This document shows positions 1-11,966 of a DNA stretch of 48,206 bases, piece by piece. Source of the DNA: Zygnema cylindricum (Eukaryota; Streptophyta; Zygnematophyceae; Zygnematales; Zygnemataceae); NCBI GenBank assembly GCA_037447655.1, contig JBBHKE010002091.1, positions 1-48,206 of the forward strand, in the 5' to 3' direction. Positions within the stretch are counted from its first letter, which is position 1. Every line of letters starts with the position of its first letter. Made by a program: the position numbers and the translations under genes. The notes beneath the pieces were generated by a model. It was not told where the DNA came from. It ran no database searches and was given only the letters and a program-made list of their open reading frames with translations.

Positions 1-904
1 CGCCAGATTGGACGATCGGACGGTCGCTGATCAAAGTAGCGATCTAAGAGAATCACATGAAAAGCCCATAACACAACTTACGATAAAGGCGCCTACAAAA
101 GGCCTACAATAGAAACGCCTACTTTTGAACTATGGTTTAATGAGCTGAACCCCGATATTTGTCAATAATCGGGTGGAAATCGAAGCAATCGGGAACATTC
201 TGGAATCTACACAGGATTCAATAACGTTCTTCAGGATTGCACGGATATTCGCACGAATCTTCGACGGCTAGCAATGCAGAAACCGTAGAGTGAGATTGAG
301 GCACCGACAGCGCCGCCGCCAGAGATTTCAAGATATAAAAGATTGAAGTCGGATTATATAAAGCCTGTGAGTTTCTCACAGAGATATTCACGCAGAAGCA
401 GAGGGCAATTTTTGGACTAGAAAATGCGTGTATATTCTGTTTTTCATTTTCTATTGCCCGAGTTTCTTATTTTTCCCTTTCTATTCAGATTATTTTTTGT
501 TTGGCAGGTCAGCCACCTCCTAAAATATTGTACTTATTTGATTGACTGGTTCGTACTTTCGATCCACGAATATTTTAAACGATACTATTTTTCGCGTGAG
601 CGACTGCAAGCTGACAGTTTATTGCCGTACACAAAATCGGTACGCCAATTGGGGTCTAGGTTTTGATATGAATGTGAACCTCCATCAGGCGAAAGAAAGG
701 CTGTATACTGTAAACCGTACGTTTTTGTACAAGGCCGTACCCTTCTTTTGTACAGCGATAAATGTGAACGTACAAATCGTGCATTCACGTACGCTGGTAC
801 ATATTTTAATTTTCATCTGGTCGTACAGATATTGCGTTCAGATTTTGTGCTCTTAAAATCTTTGACTATTTTCAGCGTCCGTACAGGAGCCTACGTGGTA
901 CCAG
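1..904. other. Noncoding stretch, no gene recognised
   Basis: No reading frame here resembles a known domain; the short ORFs overlap on both strands and have no composition bias. TATA-like strings occur near 335 and 354, and GTAC-containing words are frequent from about 600 onward, as across the first 15 kb. It could be the remnant of a retroelement LTR, but I see no second copy in the window. Confidence 0.5.
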
Positions 905-1113
905 TACACCGCCAATCGTTATTAGCGTTGTGTACGCTAATTCCGTCCCGCTTTTTTTTATTTATTCTCAAATAGAATTATCCACACTATTTAAAGAAGC
1001 CCTAATTCCTAATTAGAATAGACGACTTCTTCGACAATTTTCAAATTCGTAAACCACGCTAATTATTCGTATACGCTAAAAAAACTTACACGCTAATAAC
1101 GATTGGCGGTGTA
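905..1113. mobile_element. TA-flanked MITE, copy 1
   Basis: A 209-bp palindrome-ended element. The left arm starts TACACCGCCAATCG and its perfect 23-bp reverse complement closes the element at 1091-1113. The outermost TA on each side is consistent with a TA target-site duplication, as for Tc1/mariner-derived (Stowaway-like) MITEs. There is no coding capacity. Related arms (CACCnTGAATCGnTATTAGCG) end the copies near 10.4, 10.6 and 14.5-15.0 kb. Confidence 0.8.
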
Positions 1114-1252
1114 GCGATAAGCACGTAGGCGAGAGGTGCCTTGCTGGCACGACCTCCTGGAATATCGCTCAAAATATTACTGTAAACGTGTTCGTACTAT
1201 TAAACATGTCCGTACACTTACTGGCAACGCCTGATGGACAAGAGCCCTAATT

Positions 1253-1692
1253 TACTGTTGTGTATCGGGCAAAAACTCATCCCGGTAAAATCGATATTCG
1301 ATGTATCGAATAGAAGGGTCGAGACCTGATATATCCCTCCGTGAGCAACAAAAATGATCGCAATAAGGTGGATGTCCGTACAGATTTAGTACGGAATATT
1401 GTACGGTGAATTCTTCGGATGATCCATCGGACGGTTGAGGTCGCGCCACGGGGGGGGGGAGGGGGAAGGGTTGTGGGTTTTTTATTTATTTTTTGAAACC
1501 CAACGTCACTTCGATATATCGCGGTATAAATATATCGGCATATCGAGCCAATGTTTCGGGAAAATGTTGCGATCTTGAGCTTCTTGATGTATCGAGAGGA
1601 TGTATCAGTTATTAGGTACCCAAAATTAGGTACATGTCGAATATAAGGAAGGGGACACAGCACCACCTAATCGAATATCGATACAAAACACT
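1253..1692. mobile_element. hAT-type non-autonomous element, copy 1
   Basis: A 440-bp element rich in TATCG words. Its ends are imperfect inverted repeats (left TACTGTTGTGTATCG, right the complement of AGTGTTTTGTATCG). It is flanked by near-identical 8-mers, CCCTAATT (1245-1252) and TCCTAATT (1693-1700), the TSD length of hAT transposons. There is no transposase. The same end type is found at 3556-4371 and 6416-7368. Confidence 0.7.
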
Positions 1693-2679
1693 TCCTAATT
1701 CACTTCGCCAACTTAAATAGAATCTACAATATTCAATAAACCCTAATCTCTCACTAAGTTGTAAAAACTACTGAAACGACACAACTTTTACCATCTCCAA
1801 ATGGGTGACCAGTCAACCTCGAAATGCTCGACGTATGTATCGAGATTTTGGGGGAAATTTAATGCCCTGAAGGAGGCTATCAATTTATAAAGTGATCCAT
1901 ATCGTGATGTGAATGAATGTCACGTAGACCTCTCAATTTTTTTGCATTTGCTTGGTAAACGAAGTTGGATGGACGTAAAAGATTTTTTGAATATAATCAA
2001 GTCCACAACCTCCACTTCCAACGGAAGACTAAAGGCATTGAATTTTTAACAAGGCGCGGATGTACAATTTGAGGAATCGCAAGTCGTCTCCACGCTCGCA
2101 TAAGGAGACGCTATCAGCTTGTTCGGGTATGCACTTGAAATGGTGAGCATTTTGCCTAGGTCGTAAATTGGATTTCCAAGAATTGTTGAGAATCTGCAAA
2201 GCCAAACTCATCTCCAAAGTGAACTGCGGGCCATATGGAAACTGGCCACCTGAAAAACTATTCATCAAGTTTTTATGAAACACATGACGAGACGATATTT
2301 TTTCCATCCCTTGAAACACTTTTGCCAAAAACTTGAGTCTCTAGTCAAGGCGCGGATAAGTTTGACAATGGATTTTCGACAAAGGTTTCAACAAATTTTA
2401 TTGGAACCTAACCACAAATGGAGAACAACAATTTGGAACAACAAGCCCCTCCCATATGTGATATAAATGATGTCATTATTTCCTCGATGACATTCTAAAA
2501 AAACGTGGTATAAATTCAGATATCGGCGCCAAGGTTCTAGTGCCATCTCAAAAAATGTTTATTAATAAGGTTTTTTTTTGAAGGCATGGGGTAACCTTGG
2601 GAACTCATATGGTTAATGTTTTTGCTTTAAATGCACTCTCTTCCCAAAGAAGGTTTTAGCGAGAGTATTGTAATCTCGC
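1693..2679. other. Noncoding or decayed stretch
   Basis: No recognisable domain. Because a decayed Copia reverse transcriptase follows on the plus strand, this may be its eroded gag/integrase part, but I could not align any motif to it. Confidence 0.4.
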
Positions 2680-4560
2680 GTATTTATACTAAAGGGATAG
2701 GATGAAGTCTTGTTGGCATTATCATTTATGGTGATAATCAAATTATAGATGTTCCTTGTATGGTCAAAATTTAGTTTGTCACAAACATGTTATCATCTTA
2801 TCAGGCCATGAGCAATTTGAATGATTTAGACTATTGCTTAGGCATCATTTTTATGAGGAATACATCTTGTTGCATTATACATACGAGTTAAGAGAATTAA
2901 AATGTTGACATAAGATTAATATGTTTGCCTTTGGACCACTTTGGCATGGCAGGATGTAATCCCATCTCTACACCCTGGACCCAAATAGCACACTCACTAA
3001 AGAAAATAAATATGGGAATGCCTAATGAGACACAGTTCCCTTTTAACGCTTTGTTGTTGAAAAAATGATGTATGCTATGTGTGGAATTAGGGTGGATCTT
3101 TGCATTTTTGTGTTTCTCTCACTCATTTTCAAGCGCCACAAGAGTGTTGCGGTCCCTCAAAGGGACTACGCACCTTCAACCTACTCTTTCTCTTCCCCCT
3201 TGTCGTTCATAATCTTCCTTTACTTCTTTATTCTCTTCACCATATTCCACCTTCTTGGCGTTCACGATGCAAATTGGGGAAAATGAACCGATAAACGCCG
3301 GTCCATTTCAGGTCTAAGTTTTTATTTTGGCGGAGGTCTTGTCTCATGGTGTTCCTCGAAACAAGCTTTAGTTGCCCCCCCTCTGCAGTAGCGGGGTATA
3401 TGTTTGGAGCCTCGGCCAATAAAACGGTCATTTGCTTACGTCCCCTCCTTGCCAATCTTTCTTGTCCCCAATCTTCTCTCATTCCCCTTTTTTATGACTC
3501 CCAAGGTGCTTTAACTCTCATATAAAATCCTATTCATCACACACGCACTAAACACTAGTGTTGGGTATCGAGGGCCATTTTCCGATATTAGATATATATC
3601 GAATTTCAGGTACCCGATAATCGATATATCGCCTCGATATATCGAAAAAGTAAACATCGCGATATATCGGCGACATATCGCCAATATATCGCATCGCCGA
3701 TATATCGAGACTTTTTAAAACAAAAAAATATAACTGTTTTTGCTACTGTTGCTAGTACTAATGCTGCTGCAGCTGGTAGTAAATGTCCGGAAGCATTTCA
3801 GTGTCATTATCCTCTTCATCTCCCATGCTACCTCCCATCCCTTAGGAATCCACGGAGAAAACTAAAGTTTAACCTTTCTATGATATAAGTCGCTAGAAAT
3901 GGATAAGCCGTAATGGCTACCAATCTGCAAATTGGTAGATGCATGCAAAAATGCCTGCAGATTGGTAGGCATTCATGCCTGAAAGCATGAAAAGAACAGT
4001 TTGCAATTTTTTTTTTCAGATTATACTTTGACTTAATTAGTGTGACCTTTTCGTATGTGAAATCTCTACGTACTAAATAATTAATAATATGAATTACGGA
4101 ATTATTACTTTTTTGTCGGTTACATTTTGCGGCGTCTACCTTTAAAGTCACGGAAATCACGTCGTACGTGGCGTATCAAACAATTTGTCTTCATCGCTAA
4201 AATAACATATTATACAAAATTTTAAATTTAAAAATTACTATATATCGCAATATATATCGCGATAACTTTTGTTAGTCTCGGTACGGTATATCGAGAATTT
4301 TGCTCGATCGATATTCGATATATCGAATATCGAAATTATCCCGATAGGAAGTTACCCGATACCCAACACTACTAAACACATTGACAATCAATTTCACTTC
4401 ATTTGATACCAAACTTGTATGCGTCAAAGTTATTATCTCCAATTGTGCCACAACTAACCAACTTGCGGGTTTTCTCACCAAGCCTCTCCTCTGCCCACTA
4501 TTTCGATATCTTTGTACACCTAAACATGCTTTTGTCGAAAGGAGGGTATTGCAATTCCAT
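2680..4560 (+). pseudogene. Decayed Copia RT/RNase H, interrupted by a hAT element
   Basis: Fragments of a Ty1/copia polyprotein can be read in changing plus-strand frames. Near 2700-2860 lie an RT fragment (YGDN in place of the YVDD catalytic motif) and AMSNLNDLDYCLGIIF. Near 3061-3180 is the RT connection (YAM...VDL...HFQAPQECC). Near 3310-3550 is RNase H (AGYMFGASANK, then DSQGALTLI and NPIHHTRTKH). After the hAT insertion the frame resumes with IDNQFHFI and ends in TTNQLAGFLTKPL. A purine-rich run (AAAGGAGGG, about 4537-4545) is where a polypurine tract would be expected. Many stops and shifts make it a clear relic. Confidence 0.8.
3556..4371. mobile_element. hAT-type non-autonomous element, copy 2
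   Basis: An 816-bp element with perfect 15-bp terminal inverted repeats (TAGTGTTGGGTATCG at 3556-3570 and its complement at 4357-4371) and a perfect 8-bp target duplication, CTAAACAC, at 3548-3555 and 4372-4379. This is diagnostic of the hAT superfamily. The interior is full of GATATATCG words and has no transposase. It sits inside the TKHI codons of a Copia RNase H, so it is younger than that insertion. Confidence 0.9.
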
Positions 4561-6415
4561 GTTGAACCTATGTCTAAATTCACCTCTATTCATTTTGGTT
4601 TCAGTCCTTAACACTAAGTTTTGAGCCTAGTATTTTATTTTAGCAATGTACTTTCTTATTTGTACATATCTATGTTAAATGTTTTTGTTCTTCCTTTCTT
4701 TTTTATTTTAGCCTCAATCTTCTTGTGTTTCTCTATATTTGGCCTTTTGGCCTCACTTTCAATAGAGGAAGAGAGAGAGGGGGAGAGGGAGAGAGGGATG
4801 AAAAAAAAATAGCTACTTCCTCCTTATACCTTGAAGGACAAACCTACATTTATGACCAGAACTACGCAAAAAATACGGATGTACATATGTATAAGTACTT
4901 ATGCATACGTACAAAATCATTTAATTTGAGGTATATTTGAGGGTCAATGACCAAGTATTTTGTTTTCTTTTTCTTTGTTTTTTTTCTTTTTTCCATATAC
5001 ATACATGTATGTTTATTCTTGAGAAGTAAGAGAAGATTACGCAAGTAGTGCAATTCAGGTTCATAAATGCTGTGCCCTATTATTTACACATTATTGGTTT
5101 GTTTCGTTTCACCGTTTATTCGTCTTTTTTCTATCCAATCATCATTTTGTACCTTTGGCTATTTTTTTTGAGCAGTCTTCTTAAATTTGTTTTTTTTCGT
5201 ACTTGAGTCCTCCTTTCCTCCCTCTTGCTCCTATTTGTCCTCCCATTTCGCTACCTTTTCATCCCCTCGACTCTTCTTTCTTTTCTTTCCACAAAATCTC
5301 TCTCCCTTTCATTTTATTCACATCAGCGAACACAACCACACTATTTTAGTTTCAGCCGTAAACAATGAGAGGAGCTCACCTACAAGGTGTATAGTTATTA
5401 AAAAAAAAGAGAAGGCGAGAAATCCATATTTGTATAAAAATGGGATTTTTTTTGTCTTTTCCAAGTATTTTATAAACTTGGATAAAAGTTACAATTGTAT
5501 TTTTGAAAGATTTTTGAAAGCTTTCATTTCCAATTTTCATTTTTTCCTCCCAATTCTAAAACTATTACTTTTTCCTCGTCCATTTTTCTTTTTTGACTTT
5601 CGTTTTTTTCATATTTTTCCTTGCCGTTTTTTTTTCAAGGAGATTTTTGCCTTCAAAACACTATTTACCCCTCCTACGCCCAGTTTCAAAAAACTTGTCC
5701 TGTGAAAAGGGAAAGGGGGGGCAGGGGTAAGAAATCTACAATATTTATGGTGTATAAGGGAGGAAAACCTTGCTATAATGTATATACACAATACATAATT
5801 ATTTATATATATTTATGACTACAACTATTCCTATTTTGCTTATTTACAAACCTAAAAAAAATAAGAAAACTGTATAAACTAGCTTATTTCATCCGCCAAA
5901 AGTACTAATTTTCCACACCATATCCTGTCTACTCGGGGAAGAAACGGAAAGGAATCGATGTCGCCAAAATCTCGTCCTCCCCCTCTGTCAAAAACGATGC
6001 CTGTCACGTCACACAACCCTGAAACGTCGCGATTTCGACGCGTCACGAATTTCGTGACGTGATGAGACGTCACGCGACGCTTACGAGTACGCCTGTATGA
6101 CGCAAGCAGGCGCCTCTTTGACGTGGACTCTCGACCCGCCTGTCCGCCATATCGCCGACAGAGATTCTCCGAATCCCACCAATTGGGCGACGACTGCCTC
6201 GTCACCCTCTTCACACGTGTCGTCCACTCGTACGCATCCGTTGTGCACCTGCGCACAACACGACAAAAAATATAGAAATGCGATGGCGGGTCCTATGGTT
6301 TCGTCGAACTTTTCCCAGCAAAACAACTCTCCTCCCTCTTTCCCCCTCCCCCCTCCCCCCTCCCCCCAAGTTTTCCTTCCCAAAATTCCGTACAAATTTT
6401 ATTCGATGCAATTTC
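4561..6415. other. Noncoding, low-complexity stretch
   Basis: No gene seen. It contains a GA-rich purine run (about 4766-4812), long T/pyrimidine-rich sequence (about 5160-5640) that opens a spurious Phe-rich ORF, and a CGTCAC-rich palindromic patch near 6030-6085 (GTCACGAATTTCGTGAC). A short C-run lies near 6340-6366. Confidence 0.5.
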
Positions 6416-7368
6416 TATTGTTGTGTATCGGTGTGGATTTGCCGATAACCGATATGAACCTTTTTTCGGGTACCCGATAATCGATCTTTGGTACGATATA
6501 TCGTTATCAGTGTTATAGCCAATAAATAACCGATATTTATCGGTATTTACCGGCGATAACACCGATATCGATAACTATCAGTGATATATGTACGGACAGT
6601 ACAAATAATTGTACGACCAGTACACTCGACTGTACGACATATTCCCCGGACGCGCCCTACTCACGACCCTATCTACTGACGGTTCTACCAATCAGATCAC
6701 TGTATTGCACAGTTGTACAAGCACAGAAAGTACAGTAGCCGCCATGAGGCCTGTACGGTTTTGGTACGAATCCAGTAAGCACGATGTACCTTCCACATCT
6801 GACGCAATGGCTTTGTCCCTTTCTTCCCTGGGATCCACTGGACACCTGCCACGTGTCAATCTGTCGGCTTTTTTGGCGTAAGCTGCCAAAAGAGACATTC
6901 CTGGATGCCGGCGCTCACGCTGGCCGTCCGCTCATATTTTCTCATTCCAGGTCGTCCGTTAGATTACGGCGGCGCACAGAATGTTATTTTGCGTCCGCTG
7001 TACTTTGTGTCCGCCGTCCTTTTACCGTTCCATGTTCACCAGTTTGTCGCAACAATGTCGTACGTTTCCGAAAAATTCCTGTTCAGTTAACCGGCCAACG
7101 TTTACGTCCTGCGCTGTCCGTAATAAATCGCAGTTGAACAAAGACGGAACAGATTCTTACACGTGGCATGCCACACTATATAAATTCAATAATATAATAC
7201 AATATGTTATAAAGTACTATTGTATGCATACTATATTTTTTAAGTTATCGCCGATATATGGAATTTGTTGGTCTCTGACCGATATATCGGGACCTCTGAC
7301 CGTTCGATAACACATAACTATCGGTATCGGTGTCATCGCGATAATTTTTTTACCGATACATAACACTA
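6416..7368. mobile_element. hAT-type non-autonomous element, copy 3
   Basis: A 953-bp element. Its left end TATTGTTGTGTATCG pairs with the right end (complement TAGTGTTATGTATCG, 7354-7368) at 13 of 15 positions. Flanks are GCAATTTC (6408-6415) and ACAATTTC (7369-7376), a 7/8 match to an 8-bp TSD. TATCG-rich arms surround a GTAC-rich core (about 6590-7180). Part of the core resembles, inverted, the 1.05-kb repeats at 30.5 and 34.5 kb (CTATCTACTGA...CCAATCAGAT). No transposase. Confidence 0.75.
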
Positions 7369-7434
7369 ACAATTTCCTTTCCAAAGAAAACAAAAACATG
7401 CCCCATTTGCGCAACAAAGGACAAGAAACCGTAC

Positions 7435-8423
7435 CATGTCGTTTGTCATTTTGCGGTTGTGCAGTTCCGGCACGAACAGCTTGGCTCCCAGCGGAAACGA
7501 GCACGAAGCTGGACAGATACGACAAGAAAGCTGACGTCAGAACATGACGTGCACTTCGAAACAGAAATTGAGGTCGATGACGACTAGAATTAAGGAAAAA
7601 AAGAAAAAAAACCCCTACTACTCACCGACGGACACAAAGGGCTGAAACGCCTTTAGGTCTTTCTCTGTCCAACAGTTCCGTTGAGTGTAACGGAATGTAC
7701 GACCGTCCGTCAAAACCGCCAGCCCCGCCGTACGGGCAGCTTGCAAGAATCGCGGGGAGACTTGCGTGGCGACGTGACGGTCGGCGCCACACGTGTGGAG
7801 AGGTACGGAAGACACCTCGGCAGAAAAATCGGACTGGCGTGCGGCCCAGAAGGGCCGCCACGTCAGCAGGGAGGAGATAGGACGAGGTTCCAGAGTAGCG
7901 CTAGACGACAAATTAGGGACATCGGTAACGCTGATTTTTCCAGTTCCGGGTTTCACGCACACGAATCTCGGGGGCTGCGCCGCGAAATAGGAAAAGACAA
8001 AAAAAAAAAAAAAAAAAATAGAAAAAATCGGAGATAGATAGAAAAACTAAAAAGAAATATATATACAAAAAAAAAATTGACCTTCACGAAACAAACCCTC
8101 CGACAAAAAAAACCCGAAAATAATAAAAAATACTCCTATCACCCATTTTCCTCTTTCCAACGACAAAAGAGAACCATTCGCTACGCCACCTCGCGCATTG
8201 CGGCCCCCCGCCTCCGTACCTTTATCTGCCCCTTGCAGTTGACCCCCGGGTTGAGTCTGTCGAAGAGTCCCAGCGCTATGCCGTGCTTCCTGGCCACCGC
8301 GGCGCACGTCTCGCCCTTCAGCGTCCGGTACGCCTGGCCGCAGCCACCGCCGAGGCCGGGGGGGGCCGACCCCACCACCAGCCACAGCACGACGAGGGGG
8401 CGGAGGCCCCGGGGCACCGGCAT
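7435..8423 (-). CDS. Secreted LysM-domain protein (3-exon model)
   Basis: Exon 1 (8423-8220) encodes MPVPRGLRPLVVLWLVVG, a signal peptide, then the first half of a LysM (YRTLKGETCAAVARKHGI, LFDRLNPGVNC). A stop four codons upstream fixes this start. The exon ends in phase 0 at AAG|GTACGG, and exon 2 (7974-7626) begins after GCGCAG with PPRFVCVKPG, completing the LysM, so the 245-nt intron is well supported. Exon 2 continues with about 100 residues I do not recognise (ending EKDLKAFQPFVSV) and closes at a consensus donor, G|GTGAGT. A candidate exon 3 (7508-7435, PLGAKLFVPEL) is phase-compatible. LysM domains bind chitin, peptidoglycan or related glycans, so an apoplastic or wall role is inferred. 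No kinase or membrane segment is seen. Exons 1-2 are strong, exon 3 weak, and the 3' end is unknown. Confidence 0.75.
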
Positions 8424-8640
8424 GCTGCTCGACTACGGAAAACGGCCTGAGAGGACGCACGCGAGGAAGAAAGGAGGCAGAAGAGGGAGGGAGGGAGGGG
8501 GGGAGGGAGATGCGTGGGGGGGGGGTGAGGGGAGAGGGGAGAGGGGAGAAAGAATGAAAGACAGGTGTAGGGAGGGAAGCTTGCCCAAGCGTACGAGAGA
8601 AGGAGAGGATAAGGAAATAGGAAAGCTCTATTGAGGAGGA
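8424..8640 (-). promoter_or_regulatory. Pyrimidine-rich 5' leader of the LysM gene
   Basis: Between the start codon and the expected transcription start, the plus strand carries dense G-runs (about 8470-8560, repeated GGGAGGG), so the mRNA leader would be C/T-rich and the opposite strand could form G-quadruplexes. A GA microsatellite follows at about 8676-8702. The extent is inferred from the TATA box position. Confidence 0.45.
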
Positions 8641-8655
8641 GGGGAGAAATGCAGT

Positions 8656-8664
8656 GTTATATAG
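8656..8664 (-). promoter_or_regulatory. TATA box upstream of the LysM gene
   Basis: CTATATAAC on the minus strand, about 230 nt upstream of the ATG. This places transcription start near 8625-8630 and gives a leader of roughly 200 nt. It is the only good TATA match between the start codon and 8800. Confidence 0.5.
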
Positions 8665-8740
8665 GGGGAGAAGCGAGAGCGAGAGAGAGAGAGAGAAAGA
8701 GACAGGGGATAGGAGTTGAGTAGAAGACAAAGGCGTAGGA

Positions 8741-10358
8741 CAACGAAGGGCACTGGTCGCTTAGTCTGAACGTAGTGAGTGAAAGTGACGTATTTAAGTG
8801 CGGGGGGAGAGAGAGGGCTAACCGACAAAGGATGTACTATAGAAAGTACAGCGACGGTCAGCACCGACATTTGGAAGCGCCAACTGTGATGAACGGTCAC
8901 GCCAGTGGCGTATTCTGAAGTAAAATCTAATTTCTGTCCTTCCGAATCTCTCTTTTGGACAAAGAAAATGGCGGGTTTGGATGCCAGCGTCTAACAGCTG
9001 GTTTTGGCTGATCATAGACGACAAAAATGGCGGCAGCGTGTCGAGCATTTAGGCCGATAAACTTTGTCCTATTAGAGTGGATGTGACAGATCGTGACTCT
9101 GCGACCGTCCGATCATACGAGTGTCGCCCTGTCCTTCGCTGGAAAAGCTCTGAAGGGCGGATTGCCAAAAAGCAAAAATATTTCAGCGAGCAGATTCCGT
9201 ACGGACAGGTAAATGACTTGCGTCGGACACGCGTGGACAAGTCCGTACGATATTTTAGAGAAAATCGAATAAGTTAATATGGACGGTCGGATGCATCCGT
9301 GGCTGTATCTCACGGTACCAAAAAAAAAAAGCTCGTAGCTAGTACAGTTTTTAGCCAACATCATTCTGGTTTTCAACTCCCATTGATAGCATGACACGAC
9401 AAGAAATGATGAAGATTTACTGCAAATTTTTAGCGTTCCCTATTGTCCTGTCCAAGATTTTCTGTACGAATGAAGATTCGGAATCTGTATTTCTGACCTG
9501 CCAGAGAATCCAATGAAAACATTTTCTTTTGTACCGTAACAACCATTTTTTTGCTAAGGGATCGCTAAAGACCTGCGTCTGCGGGTCCTCTTTAACAAAC
9601 CCTAAAATGAAATTTCACCGCAGCGACAATTTTTCCAGGCTGCCCTCGTCACTGCCCATTGGTCGCTTCGGGGCTCGTCCCGCGTAAAACGCTCGTTTCG
9701 GGGTCACAAAACACTGAAACAGTCTTTTGGAAACACGCGATGACGCCAACAAAGCGACCTGCCAAAGCTCAATGATTGGCATAGCCGCGTGGAATCGGGC
9801 GGGCCAGTTATATAACCGCGCGTGTAAATCTTAAAAGGAACAAAATACAGGATCCGCTAAAGCTGCCCGTGAAAGTTTAGTTAACTTTTCTAGCCGTCGC
9901 AAACAGGAATTTAATCCATCGAATTTGGGACTTAATCCCGAAAATAAATGTGTAACGCGTAAAGCAGTCGGAATATTTTTTTTTGCTTCCCGTGTTTATA
10001 TTTTTTTTTGTAAATACCACGCGGCGAATTATGTATGGCCATACATATGAAAGAGTTCTGCATTGGACTCACCAAATGGATCGTGGTGCCAAAAGAGTTT
10101 TATGACCCGAAACGAGCCTTCTATGAAGAAAGCCCTTTTCCGTACATTTTTATGTCAAAATTTTCAGCCGCACGTTTCCACTTGTCGCTCAACTTGCGTC
10201 GGGCCGACCGACTAACGCTCGCCGTGCGGTTGTCATTTGCTGACCTTAGCTCAATCGTAAGTTTTTTCTGTGCGGATTTTTTTCTTGGAGCTGACACCAT
10301 ACGGACGCATTCACAAATTCAATATTTCACATAATTCCAGGTCACAATTACAGTACAG
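8741..10358. other. Intergenic, no gene recognised
   Basis: No supported ORF. A TATA-like palindrome GTTATATAAC near 9808, followed by a GC-rich CGCGCG stretch, could be a promoter for an unidentified transcript, but no coding exon follows. The ORF at 10035-10334 has no recognisable domain. Confidence 0.4.
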
Positions 10359-10578
10359 TACACCTTGAATCGCTATTAGCGTTAATGATTTTCTCGCCAC
10401 TTAAAACATATTTTTTCCGTACACATTTGTCCGATTATCAATTTGAGACAGCCAATCGGAAGCTGAGAATCTTATCTTTCAATCGCAACCGTCCGATCCA
10501 CGATCCGACATTTGTGTACGGAGAAAATATGTTTTAAGGGACGAAAAGTCATTAACGCTAATAGCGATTCACGGTGTA
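10359..10578. mobile_element. TA-flanked MITE, copy 2
   Basis: 220 bp, ending TACACCTTGAATCGCTATTA at the left and the complement of TACACCGTGAATCGCTATTA at the right. Pairing continues inward (AAAACATATTTTTTCCGTAC against GTACGGAGAAAATATGTTTT), so nearly the whole element can fold as a hairpin. TA borders both sides. No coding capacity. Confidence 0.8.
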
Positions 10579-10627
10579 CAGTAAAGGACAGTATTGAACT
10601 GTTCTGTCCTGGCGTTTTACCGTTCTG

Positions 10628-10830
10628 TACACCTTGAATCGTTATTAGCGTATAGAAATTATTAGTGTAAAGAAAAAAATAGCGTCATTCATTCTAATTT
10701 AGTTCCAGGAGACGTGGCAGATTATGGTCCACGTCCTTAAATAGTGTACTTTATTCTATTTAAGGTATCAATGTCAAAATTTTGGGGTGCCGATATAGCG
10801 TACATAAGGCTAATAACGATTCACGGTGTA
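10628..10830. mobile_element. TA-flanked MITE, copy 3
   Basis: 203 bp, only 49 bp beyond copy 2 and in the same orientation. The left arm TACACCTTGAATCGTTATTA matches the right arm's complement TACACCGTGAATCGTTATTA. TA borders both ends. The interior differs from copy 2, so the two are distinct subfamily members, not a tandem duplicate. Confidence 0.75.
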
Positions 10831-11726
10831 GCTTTTGCATTTACACCTTATTTTAAAAAAATATGACTTTATGGGGTATAGGCTATATATACTTTATCCG
10901 TACAGTCCATATATGCAGCGCGACTACACGCTCTGACGTCAAATCTGGAAGTACGGATGACTTGAAGGTCAGGATATCAGGATGACTAGAATATCATGGG
11001 ATAAACCAATCCGAGGCTTCCATTTTATAAGCAATTATTTCGACGTGTCCACTTAAGAATTACGATTGGAAGGTCCTTAGGGTATTTTCGCATGTGGTAA
11101 AGTTACAGTTATTTCGTGTCGTTTTCCTTCATAACTTCGAAAAAAACGAGAAAATCCGCAGCCGTACCAAAAAATTGAAATTAGGGTGTGTCCCCATGTG
11201 CATAAGTAAGGGTTTTTTTCTATCGTTTTGCCTTAAAACTTAGCGCCGTACTGCCTAAGTTGCAACCGTACGAAGGAATCGCAAATTTGTAGAGTACAAT
11301 TTGCGTCATCCTTGAACTTAAGATGTACAAAAATTTGTCGTCTTGTGATTTTCGACCCACTTCTACGACAAAAAACGTCATCTTCAAACCTTTGTTTAAA
11401 ACACAAGCGCGATGTGATTTAAAATTAGGTTTTTTCGATTGACAAATAGGAACATTTTTTCGCACGTGCCTTAAATTTCGAAAAAAATCCTACGATTTCC
11501 AAGGACAAAGAAAAGTACATAGCTTGCTATGTTCTGTCCGTTTGCGTTATAATAAGACAAAAAGAAGTACACAGTTTGTTTGATTTTGTCCGTTTTCATC
11601 CAGTACGGATTTTTTATTTGCAAGGGTCTTCAAGTTCCGATGCCATTTCACCTCGAGCGGACAGGCGACGCGAAGGGCAAAGCGCATCTTCTTCAACCGT
11701 AAAACTGCCAAGTTGGAATGCAGTAC
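10831..11726. other. Noncoding stretch
   Basis: No domain-bearing frame, no inverted-repeat ends and no splice-consistent exon recognised. Composition is ordinary and AT-rich. Confidence 0.45.
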
Positions 11727-11956
11727 GTCTACAATGTCACGATAAGACATGCGACGTCACAAAGCACTTCCAAAAAATAACGTGCGACCACAAATTGTAC
11801 ACGTTGACAACCGTCACAGGTATTGTCGACGTATACAATCGTCACAAGCGTAGGTTGCGATTTCGTCCTTACAGACATAGGGACACTTGAAAACCGGGTC
11901 CGACAGATCCGCGCTAAAACACAAAGTAAGTTCGCTAAGTTACAAGTACATGGGGA
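11727..11956. repeat. 230-bp interspersed repeat, copy 1
   Basis: Begins GTCTACAATGTCACGA and shares most of its length with 13421-13649, including GTCGACGTATACAATCGTCAC and a CCGGGTCCG core. CGTCAC and GACGTCAC words recur. It stops at an assembly gap, so its right end may be missing. No coding potential; the repeat class is unknown. Confidence 0.7.
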
Positions 11957-11966
11957 NNNNNNNNNN
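11957..11966. other. Assembly gap (10 N)
   Basis: Ten Ns directly after the truncated end of a repeat; the real gap length is unknown. Confidence 0.95.

Noticed and set aside
5187-5705. 172-codon plus-strand ORF rich in Phe and Ser
   Set aside because: Translation of a T/pyrimidine-rich tract; no domain, no orthologue-like motif and low complexity throughout.
8047-8634. Long overlapping ORFs on both strands opposite or out of frame with LysM exon 1
   Set aside because: GC- and purine-rich sequence lacks stops in several frames; only the 8423-8220 frame encodes a signal peptide and LysM joined by a good intron.
10035-10334. 99-codon plus-strand ORF
   Set aside because: No recognisable domain, promoter or splice context; likely chance.
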